Assembly: GCA_001661515.1 (NCBI GenBank)
Contig: LUVW01000015.1
Coordinates: 900,822 to 964,821, forward strand
DNA length: 64,000 nucleotides
Direction of reading: 5' to 3'
DNA from: Capniomyces stellatus
Taxonomy: Eukaryota > Kickxellomycota > Harpellomycetes > Harpellales > Legeriomycetaceae
The stretch's first letter is position 1. Each line of letters opens with the position of its first letter. The position numbers and the translations under genes were made by a program. Below, one piece after another: positions 1-11,637 of this stretch. The notes under the pieces are model-generated. The model saw only the letters and a list, made by a program, of their open reading frames with translations. It was not told where the DNA came from and ran no database searches.

Positions 1-648
1 TGTTGATGCCTCAGTGATTGTGGTTGTTGATGTTTGAGTTACAGTGTTTGTAACTGTGGTGGATGCCACAGTCACTGTATGTTCTTGAACTGTCACAGTC
101 GTTGTTGATGTAGATGTCTGAGTGGATGTGGTTGTATGAGTCTGAATGGTGGTGGTCACTGTTGTTGATGCCTCAGTGATTGTGGTTGTTGATGTTTGAG
201 TTACAGTGTTTGTAACTGTGGTGGATGCCACAGTCACTGTATGTTCTTGAACTGTCACAGTCGTTGTTGATGTAGATGTCTGAGTGGATGTGGTTGTATG
301 AGTCTGAATGGTGGTGGTCACTGTTGTTGATGCCTCAGTGATTGTGGTTGTTGATGTTTGAGTTACAGTGTTTGTAACTGTGGTGGATGCAACAGTCACT
401 GTATGTTCTTGAACTGTCACAGTCGTTGTTGATGTAGATGTCTGAGTGGATGTGGTTGTATGAGTCTGAATGGTGGTGGTCACTGTTGTTGATGCCTCAG
501 TGATTGTGGTTGTTGATGTTTGAGTTACAGTGTTTGTAACTGTGGTGGATGCAACAGTCACTGTATGTTCTTGAACTGTCACAGTCGTTGTTGATGTAGA
601 TGTCTGAGTGGATGTGGTTGTATGAGTCTGGACAGTTGTAGTCACCGT
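1..648 (-). repeat. Tandem 162-bp repeat encoding 54-residue units
   Basis: Units begin at 1, 163, 325 and 487, an exact 162-bp period that keeps the reading frame. Copies differ by only a few bases (for example the third and fourth units read ggatgcaaca where the first two read ggatgccaca). The last part of the fourth unit (about 630 on) diverges into the non-repeated N-terminal region. The array continues past the left edge, so copy number is unknown. Confidence 0.95.
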
Positions 649-1149
649 AGTTTCAGCCTCAGTGATTGTGGTTGTTGATATCTCAGTGTGCATAACAGTT
701 TCTGTTGTTGAAGCGTTTGTAACAGTTAACACTGTCTCTGTTTCAGTTTCTATCAAGGTTGTTGTTCTTATATTGGTTACTCTTGTTGTAATTATTTCTG
801 TAGTATCTACATCATATGTTTCTGTTACTACTACTGTTACGGTATTAGCCGTGTATGCATCAGTCATTGTTATAGTTGTATCCAGATTTGTTGCTATAGT
901 TACTGTTCTGGTTTCAGTGTATGTACATCTTGTGCTTGTCGATCCGCTTAAGTTTAATGCTGTTACTTGCTCGTCTGCTTTTGGCACTTTGACCATTACT
1001 ACAGTATTGCTAGTTTCGGTTAACATTTTGGTTTTTAGCTCCGTTACGACATTTGTCTTTACATAGTCATTTAATGGTATCCCCTCAACGCCATACAATG
1101 ACCCTAAGCTTGCCAAAATTAATACTTGGCACAAGCTCTTAAGATTCAT
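1..1149 (-). CDS. Thr-rich repetitive secreted or cell-wall protein (3' end outside window)
   Basis: The minus frame from ATG at 1147-1149 is open to the left edge, so at least 383 codons are present and the C-terminus is missing. Residues 1-21 (start MNLKSLCQVLILASLG, ending near YGVEG) look like a signal peptide. About 140 residues of Thr/Val-rich sequence follow, then a tandem array of 54-residue units made almost only of Thr, Ser, Val, Gln and Ile, with motifs such as TVTVQEHTVTV and TTTIQTHTTTSTQTST. Low-complexity Thr/Ser repeats behind a signal peptide are typical of heavily O-mannosylated fungal wall proteins or adhesins; that function is inferred from composition. No ligand-binding domain is visible. 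A plus-strand ORF at 662-1066 is only its antisense shadow. Confidence 0.75.
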   Translation of the reverse strand, partial: MNLKSLCQVLILASLGSLYGVEGIPLNDYVKTNVVTELKTKMLTETSNTVVMVKVPKADEQVTALNLSGSTSTRCTYTETRTVTIATNLDTTITMTDAYTANTVTVVVTETYDVDTTEIITTRVTNIRTTTLIETETETVLTVTNASTTETVMHTEISTTTITEAETTVTTTVQTHTTTSTQTSTSTTTVTVQEHTVTVASTTVTNTVTQTSTTTITEASTTVTTTIQTHTTTSTQTSTSTTTVTVQEHTVTVASTTVTNTVTQTSTTTITEASTTVTTTIQTHTTTSTQTSTSTTTVTVQEHTVTVASTTVTNTVTQTSTTTITEASTTVTTTIQTHTTTSTQTSTSTTTVTVQEHTVTVASTTVTNTVTQTSTTTITEAST

Positions 1150-3210
1150 TTTCTCGATTAATATTACTTTGATATATACCTGTATACACTATTTTAATAT
1201 TAATTATTGGATGTTTATGTTTATAAGTTTGTTTTTTTATTACTACTAGATGCTACATTAAATGTGGTATTAAAATCAAACGTTCCATTGATTCCGATGT
1301 TGGCTTTCCTTTTATTTATTTATACATTTAGTTTTTTGGTTTTCTTGATTAACTTGACCATGTTGCATGTACTGACTGGGTATTGTAACTTCTTGTCACT
1401 ACTACTTTCTTTTTTGGTATATTCAAGGTATGGTAAATGTATCTATAATAAAGCTCTCTACTGATTATTGAAATATCCAAAGCTCCACTTTATGTAATGT
1501 TATAACTTTGTTTAATTATCCTTTATTGAATTTTCGTTATTCGTTGTGATTTTTTCTATCAACTATTACAACCGATAATCATTAGCCGACTCTTTTTAGT
1601 TTTTTTTTTGGCTTTGTCCATCTACGCCTTTATACCACAAATCCCTATATTTTACTTTCGGGAACTGTCTACGCATTTGTTTTGCTCCCAAAAATTTATG
1701 TTTGCCCATCCATAGTTAATCAAATACTTCTGGTTTAACCTCAAGGTACTACTAAATCTGTGTAGCTCTCTGATTTTATTCTGTGTCTGTGCTATCCTAG
1801 ACTTTTTGTGGCATTGGTTTTGTGTAAATAATTTTTTCCTAATCGATTATCTTTCCATTTGTCAATCTATACATTCATCAATGGCATTCACAAGTTTGTA
1901 TTACAATAGTTTGCTCTAATAACAGAAAATTCACCACTTTAATACCAGTGATCGTGTAATTACCATGTAATTCATCCTTGGATTCATTTACTAAAAATTG
2001 GTTTTAATAGTGTTTATTGTAACCAAACTTTACTCGATTAAAGCATTTCCTTCTCTTGTACACCAGTTCGCATATTATTCCTTGCCGAACGATACTCCAA
2101 CCATTAACATAATAGTGATTAGAGGTTGCTTTCTTTCTATTTAACCTTCATTGTAAACTTTGCTATTATTCATTTATTTGATAATCGTTGAGATTAACGT
2201 ATTGTGTTGTTTTTTGAATAAGATAATTTAACATTTTCGTCGCTTAAAATTTCCGGGAAAATGAAAATCGCCAAAAAATTCCGAATGTTCAATAAAAAAA
2301 CGAAAAATTTCAAATGTAAAAAAAATATTTCAAATTTGTTTTCCGATTTACTCTAGTCAGCTTTTTGATGTTTTTGGCCAAGTTAAAGCGACATTTTATT
2401 TCTTTTATTGAAGTAATTGGTACTATTAAATTGGCTGGCTAATAGTTGAAAGTAATAACGCAAAAAAAGAAGAAAAACACTTGTTGAATAAAGTGGCCCA
2501 CTTCTCATCGTTAAACTGTACCTTGTGTAGATCAAACAAAGAAACCATTGGTGTTTGAATTGGGCACGGTTTCCTTCAGTAATTCAATAAAATACAAAAT
2601 AAATTATATCTTACTAGCATTTGGTAATGTTTTGCAAAATAATCTCTACGTCAATAAATGAATTTCTTTTTTAAATGTTAAATAAAAATGCTATAATAGC
2701 ACAAAAAGCGTATTTTATCAAAAAATATACATATCAAGTTTAATAAACGATGATTTAAAATAAACACGACTTGTTGACAAATGATATAAAGGGGGTTATC
2801 CACCATGATATTGGGCAAGCACAAATTGACTAGCAATTGAATCTCCGAGTCTTATTCATTGTAACTAACAGATTTTTGATAAATTGGTCACTTTGCCCTC
2901 TAGCAGTCTGTTTTGGACGCAAGTTTTCTTCTCAATATTTTAATAAATGAAAGTACTGGAATAAAAAAAGCTTGGGCTAAAAGGATTGAGCCTATTGACG
3001 AGTTTGGCCGGAATAAATGCCAAGATTTTATTTGAAACTTATTCCGTAAGTATTTTTTTAGCGTTATTTAAGATAAACACCACTAAATTCTTTAAAAAAA
3101 ACATTTTTGTCTTCAGGAATTTAATTTACGCAACAAAATATTGAGAATAACTTCAACAGAAATAACCCCTACAGTAAAGTTTTAAAAAAAGATGAAAGTT
3201 TGCGGCGCAG
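1150..3210. other. Intergenic, AT-rich, no gene seen
   Basis: This stretch has many short A and T runs and stops in all frames. An 85-codon plus-strand ORF at 1207-1464 is hydrophobic low-complexity sequence with no family resemblance and I do not count it as a gene. It should hold the promoter of the Thr-rich gene (near 1150-1250) and the 3' flank of the Ecm33-like gene. Confidence 0.6.
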
Positions 3211-4527
3211 CTAAATGGCGATGGACGCTATTGTCAACATAAGAGCAATGATCCCGCCAATGCAGCCTAGCGGGTTGACTTTTGTTGCAAACGAAGAAGA
3301 GTCGCTGTTTTCGGTATCCTTTTTGATTGAAGAGATATTACCCTTGCAGTTCCACTTGGCCTTGGACGCCTTGCCGATATTGGATTTCAGATCACTACAA
3401 TTTATATCCTCTGTGGATTCTATCGAAATTGCGCCATCAACTCTTTGGAGTGAAGGGAACACCACCTCTTTAACAGGTCCAGCAATCATAAGGGCGCCCT
3501 TAATGTATGCCAAAGAGTTGAATATATTGCTGTTTATGTTCACCAGTGATGTATTGTTGACTATCTTTAAACCACCTTGTAGATTTTTCAAGTTGTCTAT
3601 CCTAAAATCTTTCAAGTTGGTGTTGTCGGTGATTGTGATGTCTTTTGGTGCTGTGACCAAAGAGCTCATTTCAAAACTTTCAAAACTGTTTCCGTACAAG
3701 CTAAAGGTTCCTTGAACCTCGGATACTTTGGTCAAATTTAAAGCCGCCAAATCACGGAATGTTGCACTTCCTTTTATTGAACCAAGTAATGGAAAGTTTG
3801 CCGAGGTGCCCTGGTTGTTATTTGCGATTAGTATATTCCCTGTTGTTGAGTTTAGATAGGGAAAATCTATAGCTCTTAGCAATGGGTTGCTTGATATCTC
3901 AAAATCACCTACAGAAGATATCGGCATCCCAACTAGCTCCGATAGTGCTGTTTGAATTACTGACATTGATTTCAATGTATCGATATTGCCAATTCCCAGC
4001 GTGCTTAGATTGGGGTTGTTGATGATCGACAAACTAGATACTTTCTCCAGCCTTCTAAGTGATGCGGCCAATAGCACCGTGTTGTTCAACAGCTCCATCT
4101 TCCCGCCAGTCGATTCAAGGCTATCAAACTTCAAAGTGGTCAGTTTGTTGTTCCTAGCCACAAGAACACTACCGTTAACACTTCTTAGTCCATTGAAGTC
4201 CAATTCGGCCAAGCCAGTGTCCACTACTTTGATGTCTGCGCCAAAGTGTATACATTCAGCAACAAACGATGCATCTGATTGACTTGATACGGCGATATTG
4301 CTGTAACATGTTTCTACCAAGCCATTACAATATGTTTTAATCATTAGAAGCCTGCATGTTACTTTAAATTATAGTTACGAAATTGTCTATATTATTTCAT
4401 TAGTTGTATTAAAACATGCTCGTTTATGCAAGTATGATGTAGATACGTTTTTAAACTGCTTACGTGCTATTGCTGTTTTCGCTGTTAGCACTAGTCCGAA
4501 TATTAATCCCAGGTTTATGTGTAGCAT
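3211..4527 (-). CDS. Ecm33/Sps2-like GPI-anchored cell-wall protein
   Basis: Two exons, 4464-4527 and 3211-4313, joined over a 150-nt intron (donor GTAAGC, CTAAT branch site, TAG acceptor); 388 residues. Exon 1 is exactly a signal peptide (MLHINLGLIFGLVLTAKTAIA), and splicing places QTCYSN directly after it, so predicted signal cleavage is at AIA-Q. The mature protein shows the Ecm33 pattern: an early Cys, the SSQSD motif, then receptor-L-domain repeats with NGSVLVARNN, LSIINNPNL and ITDNTNL-type beta-solenoid turns. The C-terminus is a Ser-rich stretch, a small-residue site and a hydrophobic tail (GGIIALMLTIASIAI), a GPI-attachment signal. Family members support cell-wall integrity. The first in-frame ATG of exon 2 (4342-4344) is not the likely start because it lacks a signal peptide. 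Confidence 0.85.
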
Positions 4528-7146
4528 ATTTGATGTGTTTTAGTTTTATTATCAGGCCGCTGCAGTTATCGATTGCTTATATTGCCCAAGTATTATTCAG
4601 TAATGTGTTACCTTGCAAATATCAAAAATAAACTATATATTTATGTTATAACTCTTTAATTAAATCCAAGTAAAAGTAGAACAAACCAGTCTATCTATGT
4701 TTTAAGTCTTAGGTATGGCCTTTAACCCTTAAATTTTTATTTTAAACAGACACTGTGGATTATATCAATTGCAACAGTCAAAAAATAGACAAAGCTGTTG
4801 AATACACATTAAAGTCAAACCCCACTCTGCAAAAGTATTGTTTTACTTGAATTCAAAAGGCTTTACAGCTCGTTTTTTTAATAGTAATATAATAAGATGG
4901 ATTATAGTAATAAAAAAAAAGTTAAATTATAGTAATAAATATGTATAATTATCCTATGTTATTAAATATAACCTATAGTTGTTATACATTCATCACAAAA
5001 CGTCGTAGGATGTTTGTATATAATTTGATAATCGTTCGTGTTGTAGCTATCTCAGGATTACAGATAATTGGTGTTTTGCAATTAGCATCCGTCTATTAAT
5101 AAACTTTGACAGCAAAAGTGAGCACTGAACTTTATGTGGTTACTAGAACTTAATAAACGAACCACATTTTTGATTATTCAAAACATTCTTGTATCACTTT
5201 TCTCGTTTCTTGAATAATCAGAACACTTGGGGTTGAATAGCGCAATTTGATTGTTCAAAATCAACTTACTTTTAATCATTTACATTTTGTTTTATTTTCA
5301 ATGGGCCTACTTTATCATTTATTACATGTTTGCTATGTTTGCTATATTTAATGTATTTAATTACCAATACGTATTACTAAGCTTTAAATACTCTTGTTTC
5401 TGATTAAAGCGGGCTAAATAAATAAACGTTTTTCTGCCAAGTCGGCCTGGTTATAGTACAATTTGAATAATTCCGAAATACTTGAGGCTATAAATAAACC
5501 AAAGTCTTATTTACAAGATTTAATCATATAGAAAAACAATACGTGTTTGCGGGACATCTTTGTAGCAGACTAACTACACTAATAACTGAACTTTAAATTA
5601 GAATACATACCATCATCTTTTGTCCAACGATTCTATTCGTCATGTTATTCCAAAATATGTTGGATATGACTGTAAATTATGTTCACGAATATGACTGGCG
5701 AATGTTGGCTTTACTTTGTTTGAATCGGCAAGATATGTAATGTCGGTAAACCAAGATGCACTCGCATCACTGGATGTTAGTTTGTAGCATTATAATATTC
5801 ATTCCAACGCGTTTGCATGTTCTAGAATAAGTTGACTAGAGTAGTGTTCAATAATACTCGAATAAAAATGCTGAAAAATACATTGTTTAAACGGCTGACA
5901 TGTACCATCTAAGTTTGGATAACTTGTGTTAATTAATTGATGCTCAAAAAGGATATTTACACTGGTATTTAACGCACAAGGCTAACCAGAATTTATATTT
6001 GGTGTACGTTATAAATCATATAAATCGTACTCTTTGCGGGGTGTTGGATCGAGAATTTCATACTTGGCGGTTCACTTATTTGTCACAAATCAAAAAAAAA
6101 AGGTCTAGTAAATTTGAATTTTTCCTTCTTCAAAGCCAAGAGCACAGCTTAAACCATGATATAAACTCAGGAGTTAAATTTATCCATAAATATCAAAGTG
6201 AACTAAACAACCAAGGCTGTAATGGTAAAGCTGATGGGGATACATGTAATTTAAAGCTATATAGGATTTCAACTGATTTAATATGAGATAGAAAGAACAA
6301 GTAACAGGTTGATTTTTAAAAGTGTAAATTGTGTTGTGGTTTTATATTAAAAGAAAATGCAATTGATTTATAAATAGCCAACTGGTGTTTTGGTGAAATT
6401 AACTTGATTTAGCAAAAAAATATATAAAAAAGATTTAATAGTATGTTTAAATAGCTGAAACTCAAAAATCTTGGGTCTATTTGTTGCTGAATTTTTGGTA
6501 ATTTTAGCTAATTATGAAAAACAATTTTTAAAGCAAAATGTTAGTTCGAGTTGAAAGTTGGTTTTAATTAAATGAAGACTCATTTGTACACGAACAAATT
6601 GTGAATATGAGAATATTGACAAAAATTAGACCTAACACACCACACGCGAAAATTGTTGACTTGAGAATTGAGATTCAAGAGATTCTAAATTTCCTTCTAA
6701 CTTTAAAAAAAACTCCATTCCTTAAAAAAATAAAAACGAAAATAGGATATACACATATTTTATAGTATAAACACTCAAATATAAAAATACACTAGTCTTG
6801 AAAACGATAATATTTATAACAGACTTGAAGTTTGTTGAATTTGAACAACTATATTTTTATTTTTTTTCAAACCAACGATTTAGATCTCAAACCAAGTATT
6901 AATTGAAACATTTAAGCGTCACGATACCTCAATTTTCCAGTGTGGATTTCATGGAAAGAGTACAGTAAGGAAAAAGGTTTAAATCGCTTCGACAAAAAAA
7001 AAGTTTCAAAACGGAATTTATTATTTAATCGATATAAAAGGAAAGAGCGATTAATCGATACAAGGAAAGGAAAAGAAAAAAGAGGAATAAAATAAGAAAG
7101 AGGCGGTTGTAAAAAAAAAAAAAAGTGTAAAGACTGTTGTTTAAAA
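4528..7146. other. Intergenic, AT-rich, no gene seen
   Basis: Very AT-rich sequence. A 95-codon plus-strand ORF at 5999-6286 (starting MVYVINHINRTLCG) matches no family I recognise; no convincing splice partners surround it, and I treat it as chance. The last ~250 bases before 7147 are A-rich, as expected of a 5' leader for the next gene. Confidence 0.55.
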
Positions 7147-9546
7147 ATGGCTTCACACAAGAAATATTTGCTAGATCTTGCAAATGGCAAATATTCATGG
7201 GCCGACGACGACTACGAATCTGATCAAAAGGTAACATCCGATAACATCAAGCTAACATCGCCTACAATACCTGACCAAGCACCCAGTGAAAAGAGTAAAA
7301 CGAATGAGATCAGTAAAAACAAAGTAGCCAGAGTTATTGAAGAAAGGAAAAGTGCAATTGTTGAAGTGAAGGAGCATTCAGAAGTTGTTGTAAAGTTGGG
7401 ATCCCCTAAAAACATAGGTGATTTAGAAATGGAAAAAGGAACTCAAGTTACTACGAGCTGGAGAAATAACACTCTTCTTGATGGCAAAAGCTTGATAGAA
7501 AAAGAGCTGGTCACAATTACAAGTACAATTGCAAGTACTGGTGTTAGTACTAATACCAGTGACACACTGATGCAAATACAAAGCGACAATTCTAATAATA
7601 ATGAGCAAGTACATGATACAAAGGCAATAAGGCCAAAGCTAAGGTCGGAAATGTATACTGATATCGAGGCTGGCAGAGGAATCTCGATTAGAGGCTCGTC
7701 TACGAAAAATCGAGACTATTCTTTGGAATCGAATAGGAGTAGAACAAGTAACGGTGGGCAAAACGAGGTTCCGATGTCAGGGAAATACGGGTACTATACT
7801 GATAAATATGACCCCAAGACTAAGTCAAACATAAGAGGCACTAGAGGACAGAATAAAGCGTTCAATAAACCTAGCTCTAATGCAAGGAATATTGAATGTG
7901 AAAGAGTTGAAAGGTGGGGACACGATTTGTATGACGACTCTGAAGACAATACAAATGATTTCAAGGCTCGAGGTGGTCAGGATCACTTCAACACCAATAA
8001 AAAGTTTAACAAACCCACTCAAAGCCAGATCAAAGTCAACGATCGAGTCAGAATAAACGCCCCTTCAAAGCTCCAAAACGCTGGTCAGAGCCAGGGCCAA
8101 GGCCGAGCAACGAGCCCAGTGTATAGTTCAAGCTTCAAAGCGAGGAGGGATAAAAATTTAAAAGCGGACCAAGACTTTGTTACTATCAACAACCCAAGCG
8201 TAAACGCGTCAACAGAAAAAGTCCACAACGGGAAATTAAGTAAATCCGCAATAGTCGATGTTAATCATGCTGAATTAGTTGATCCTTTTGTGGACAACGT
8301 TGGGACAAAAAAAGGTACTGATTCGTTTTACGACTCAAGAGGTGGAAAACAGTTAGGTTGCCATAATAACAATGGCAAAAATGCATATCTGGGTTCTAAA
8401 GACGGCCAAAATAAGTCCACAAATTCGGAAAGCGTTTTGGATAGTAAAAAGCATTCAGAGAACAAACGGGCGATGATCTCGGAAAACGACAAAGAGAGGA
8501 CCAATGGCATTGCAGTAGAAACATCAATATCAAATGATGCAGTCAAAGCACCAATAGCGGGTAGCACGGGTGAATCCAAGGTTCACAAAATTAGTAACTC
8601 GACATTAGTTGAAAATGCAGAGTATATAAACAACCTGGATGCGTGGACGAATGAGTGGGAAACTTTCTGTATGGCTGGGGGGCTAGAGAAGCCATTTAAA
8701 GAAATACCTAACGAGAAAGCGATTGAAAAATCAAACACAGCTAATAGCGACAATAAGAGTGGTTTACACCCAAAAGATAGGTACCTTAAGCAGAGCATAG
8801 ACGATGGTGTCCAACAAGACAAAGACGGAGAATTTTCGGGCTCTTCTAGTTTTTTTGATAAAGGCTACGACCAACCCTTATATGGGAGAGCGAGTAGCCA
8901 AGAAGCTAGTCAGCCGTTTTCTGAAGATGAATACCAGATAGTGGACCCTGTTAAAAGCGAAAACTCTTGGTCCCCCAAGTCTGGGTTTTCAACCGAATCA
9001 TCAGATGGTTACTATGAGCCAACAGTAAAGTACGATTCAAGTCCTAAAAGCACCAAAAATAGTGGCGTTGACGCCGTAGACCATAACACCAGTCAGAAAA
9101 ACAACACCGAAACATGTAAACGCATATACAACCAAAAGGCTGAAAGAGACCAAATCGAAAAGGCTGAAAGAGAACAAGTTGATTCTGCTCTCTCCTTACC
9201 AATCACTAAAAATACACCAAAGGCTGCTAGCCAAGACAGTAGTCGAAGTATGTGGGATACGAGCAAAAATTCTGGCGAACCAAGCAATATTCCAGATACT
9301 TATGCTAGGCCAAAAAGCAACAACGACTCGATCCACTCTAACAAGGACTCCAGAGGAATCCACATTTTTACTATAATTATCCCTGTTTCCAAATCGATAT
9401 CAGCACCATTGCACGTCCACAAAAATGATGATTTGGCTCAATTAGTTTACGATTTTGATAAAATCTGGCGTTTGGCATTCAAAACTAAAAGAAATTTAGC
9501 AGCCCAGCTTGAAAAACATCGCGACTTGGTTTTGGGTCTTTATTAG
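7147..9546 (+). CDS. Unrecognised Ser/Asn/Lys-rich disordered protein, 799 aa
   Basis: A single uninterrupted 799-codon ORF beginning MASHKKYLLDLANGKYSWAD, preceded by an A-rich leader with no better in-frame ATG. I do not recognise the protein. Most of it is low-complexity and charged (Ser, Asn, Lys, Asp, Gly), with a few RG dipeptides around residues 175-240, so it is probably intrinsically disordered. Two parts look ordered: the N-terminal 30 residues, with an acidic YSWADDDYESD patch, and the C-terminal ~65 residues (IHIFTIIIPVSKSISAPLHV, then NDDLAQLVYDFDKIW). The C-terminal part has the alternating pattern of a small ubiquitin-like or PB1-like fold and resembles the short conserved tails seen on many fungal disordered proteins; this is inference. 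No signal peptide, membrane segment or catalytic motif is seen. Confidence 0.8.
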   Translation: MASHKKYLLDLANGKYSWADDDYESDQKVTSDNIKLTSPTIPDQAPSEKSKTNEISKNKVARVIEERKSAIVEVKEHSEVVVKLGSPKNIGDLEMEKGTQVTTSWRNNTLLDGKSLIEKELVTITSTIASTGVSTNTSDTLMQIQSDNSNNNEQVHDTKAIRPKLRSEMYTDIEAGRGISIRGSSTKNRDYSLESNRSRTSNGGQNEVPMSGKYGYYTDKYDPKTKSNIRGTRGQNKAFNKPSSNARNIECERVERWGHDLYDDSEDNTNDFKARGGQDHFNTNKKFNKPTQSQIKVNDRVRINAPSKLQNAGQSQGQGRATSPVYSSSFKARRDKNLKADQDFVTINNPSVNASTEKVHNGKLSKSAIVDVNHAELVDPFVDNVGTKKGTDSFYDSRGGKQLGCHNNNGKNAYLGSKDGQNKSTNSESVLDSKKHSENKRAMISENDKERTNGIAVETSISNDAVKAPIAGSTGESKVHKISNSTLVENAEYINNLDAWTNEWETFCMAGGLEKPFKEIPNEKAIEKSNTANSDNKSGLHPKDRYLKQSIDDGVQQDKDGEFSGSSSFFDKGYDQPLYGRASSQEASQPFSEDEYQIVDPVKSENSWSPKSGFSTESSDGYYEPTVKYDSSPKSTKNSGVDAVDHNTSQKNNTETCKRIYNQKAERDQIEKAEREQVDSALSLPITKNTPKAASQDSSRSMWDTSKNSGEPSNIPDTYARPKSNNDSIHSNKDSRGIHIFTIIIPVSKSISAPLHVHKNDDLAQLVYDFDKIWRLAFKTKRNLAAQLEKHRDLVLGLY

Positions 9547-11637
9547 CGTCAGCCTCAAAATTAGTGTTTTTGTAAATCAATTTTTTCAACTTTCCTATAC
9601 TTTATTTCCCCATCCATTTCTATTTTACCCTTTCTTTTTTTTTTTTTTTTGATTATTATAGTTTTATGTTATATTTTTTGATTTTTTTTTCATTTATACT
9701 ATTTGCTTTGCTTGTACCGCTCCTAAATTTGCATTAATTGTTACGGCCTTATCGCTGATATTTTTTATTTTTTTTTCCAAAAAGCACTCAAATGTGTGGA
9801 ACACATATTGAGGTGCTGCAATATAAATGCCCTTTTATCAACTATGTACCCCTTTTAGCATTAATTTAGTTGGTTAATCTTTCAGTTTGGTGCTCTGAAA
9901 GCACAAATCAGAATTATAGGCCTTTTGGCGGACATATCTTATAACAGGGTAGTGATTATTTAACTTTTGTTCCTAATGGCCTTTAGTGGATTTAATGATA
10001 GTGTGACTCTAAAGTAGCAACATAGTTGATTATCACTAAATATATAAAATCACTGCTTAAAAGCGAAGCCCTGCTTCAACATTTGATATTGAAGGAAATA
10101 ACACAACTTTCACAACCCTAACCCCCCCCCCCTTCCCTTTTTCTCCCTGCAAAAAATAAATAAAAGCTAACTGATATTATGTAATGCTAAAATAAGAAAG
10201 TTTAAAAATAAAAATAAATCCAAAAACGATTACTGTAAGGCAAAATTAAATGAATGGCTTTAAGGGAAGGGTGGTCGGTGTGTGTTTTGTACTTGTTAGT
10301 TATTGGGTGGATGGTAGATTCGAGATTAAAATAGTTGTTTGAGTGGGCTCAAGCCAGTTCAATTAAGCAGCAGAATAAAGCTATAGCCTGCAAGTTTGAA
10401 AAGTTGAAAAGCTGCAAAATTATGAAACATGGTTGTAAATTGACTGCCATTTTATTCCCCATGTATTTTAAAGAATATTTTACAAAGTTGAGATAGGGAA
10501 AGCGCTTTAATAGGCTGATTTAAAGGAGTAAGTTAAAGAAAGAGAAGCAAGTAAAACGGGTGTTCCAGATGAAGGAAGAGAGGAGGATGCGGTTACATAA
10601 GCAAAGGATATAGTGGACTGAATTAGACGGAATTTAAACCCGTCGATTTACAACAGATCATACCATTATTGGAGATATAAAGCAGCACAAGACTCTTTAA
10701 GGTTGATTATATTGAGATTAATTGAATTATGCTTTTACTAAATGTTAATATGTGTTATATATAAAGAGTAAAAAGTAAAATGGAAAGTTTTAAAACACGA
10801 AAATTTAGAAAGAGAATCAAGACTTAAGAAAAAAAAAAGGGAAAAAAATATATATTGATGATGCTTACCAGCTCATTAAGATAAATTACTAATAGAAATA
10901 AGGGAAAATTAAATGGGAATCAAAAACAAAACTGAAACGAGGCAAATCGAAAGAACAAAAAAAAAGTAAAAGCGGAAAAAAATAAAAGTGATTGACATTC
11001 CGGATTAAAATGAGTGTTGTGGATTTCTGGAAGATACCATGGGGGGCAGTTTGGCTGGATCAGTCAAATGAGAGGGTTCAACGCAATAGCTTTAAACTGG
11101 TTAGATGAGTAGAGCGAGCAGATAATTGGAAAGACAGTTTGATAGATTAATACATGAATATTTGAAACAATCAAAAAATCTATAGTAAAAGCAAAGTAGT
11201 CATTACTCAACAATTTGTTTCATAAAAAACAATAAAAGTAAATAGAACTTGACTTTTTTTTTCATTTTTTTTTAAAAAAAATAGAACATTAATTTTAGTT
11301 TTAGCTTTTTAAAACAAGCCGAGTATCATCCAACAAAGATATATCTTGTTTGTCATAACAATTTAAATACAACCACGTTAAATCCAAGTATATAGCAAGG
11401 CAGGACTGCAAACAATTCTAGTTTTTAAATAACCAAACAAAGACATCATTAGTTCTGCTTTTGTGAAGGCGTAGATAGCAGATATAGAAATAGACTTTCA
11501 AGAAATACAAACATAATTACATAGAAGTTACTATACACAGTTAGTGCTATAGTAGATACCAACTTGAGGAAAAAAAAAAAAGAAAAAAAGAGGCAAGACT
11601 TAATTAACAGGTAGAAAAAGATAGGAAGTTATTTGAA
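9547..11637. other. Intergenic, AT-rich; contains a C-run and a long A-rich leader
   Basis: No coding sequence is seen. The first ~250 bases are T-rich (3' flank of the previous gene). A run of 11 C lies at 10122-10132 within a pyrimidine tract (about 10115-10148). From about 10800 to 11637 the plus strand is rich in short A runs, ending in an A/G-rich segment just before the DHTKD1-like start codon; this is probably promoter plus 5' untranslated region. Confidence 0.6.

Noticed and set aside
662..1066. 134-codon plus-strand ORF rich in Val/Thr/Ser
   Set aside because: Antisense shadow of the Thr-rich gene; the minus frame has an ATG, a signal peptide and repeat-preserved frame.
3215..3715. 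166-codon plus-strand ORF
   Set aside because: Antisense of the Ecm33-like exon 2, which has clear family motifs and a GPI tail.
5999..6286. 95-codon plus-strand ORF
   Set aside because: Isolated in AT-rich DNA with no family pattern and no splice partners; length is compatible with chance.
10115..10148. ACCCTAACCCCC stretch resembling telomere repeat
   Set aside because: Only one telomere-like heptamer followed by a simple C-run; flanked by unique gene DNA on both sides.
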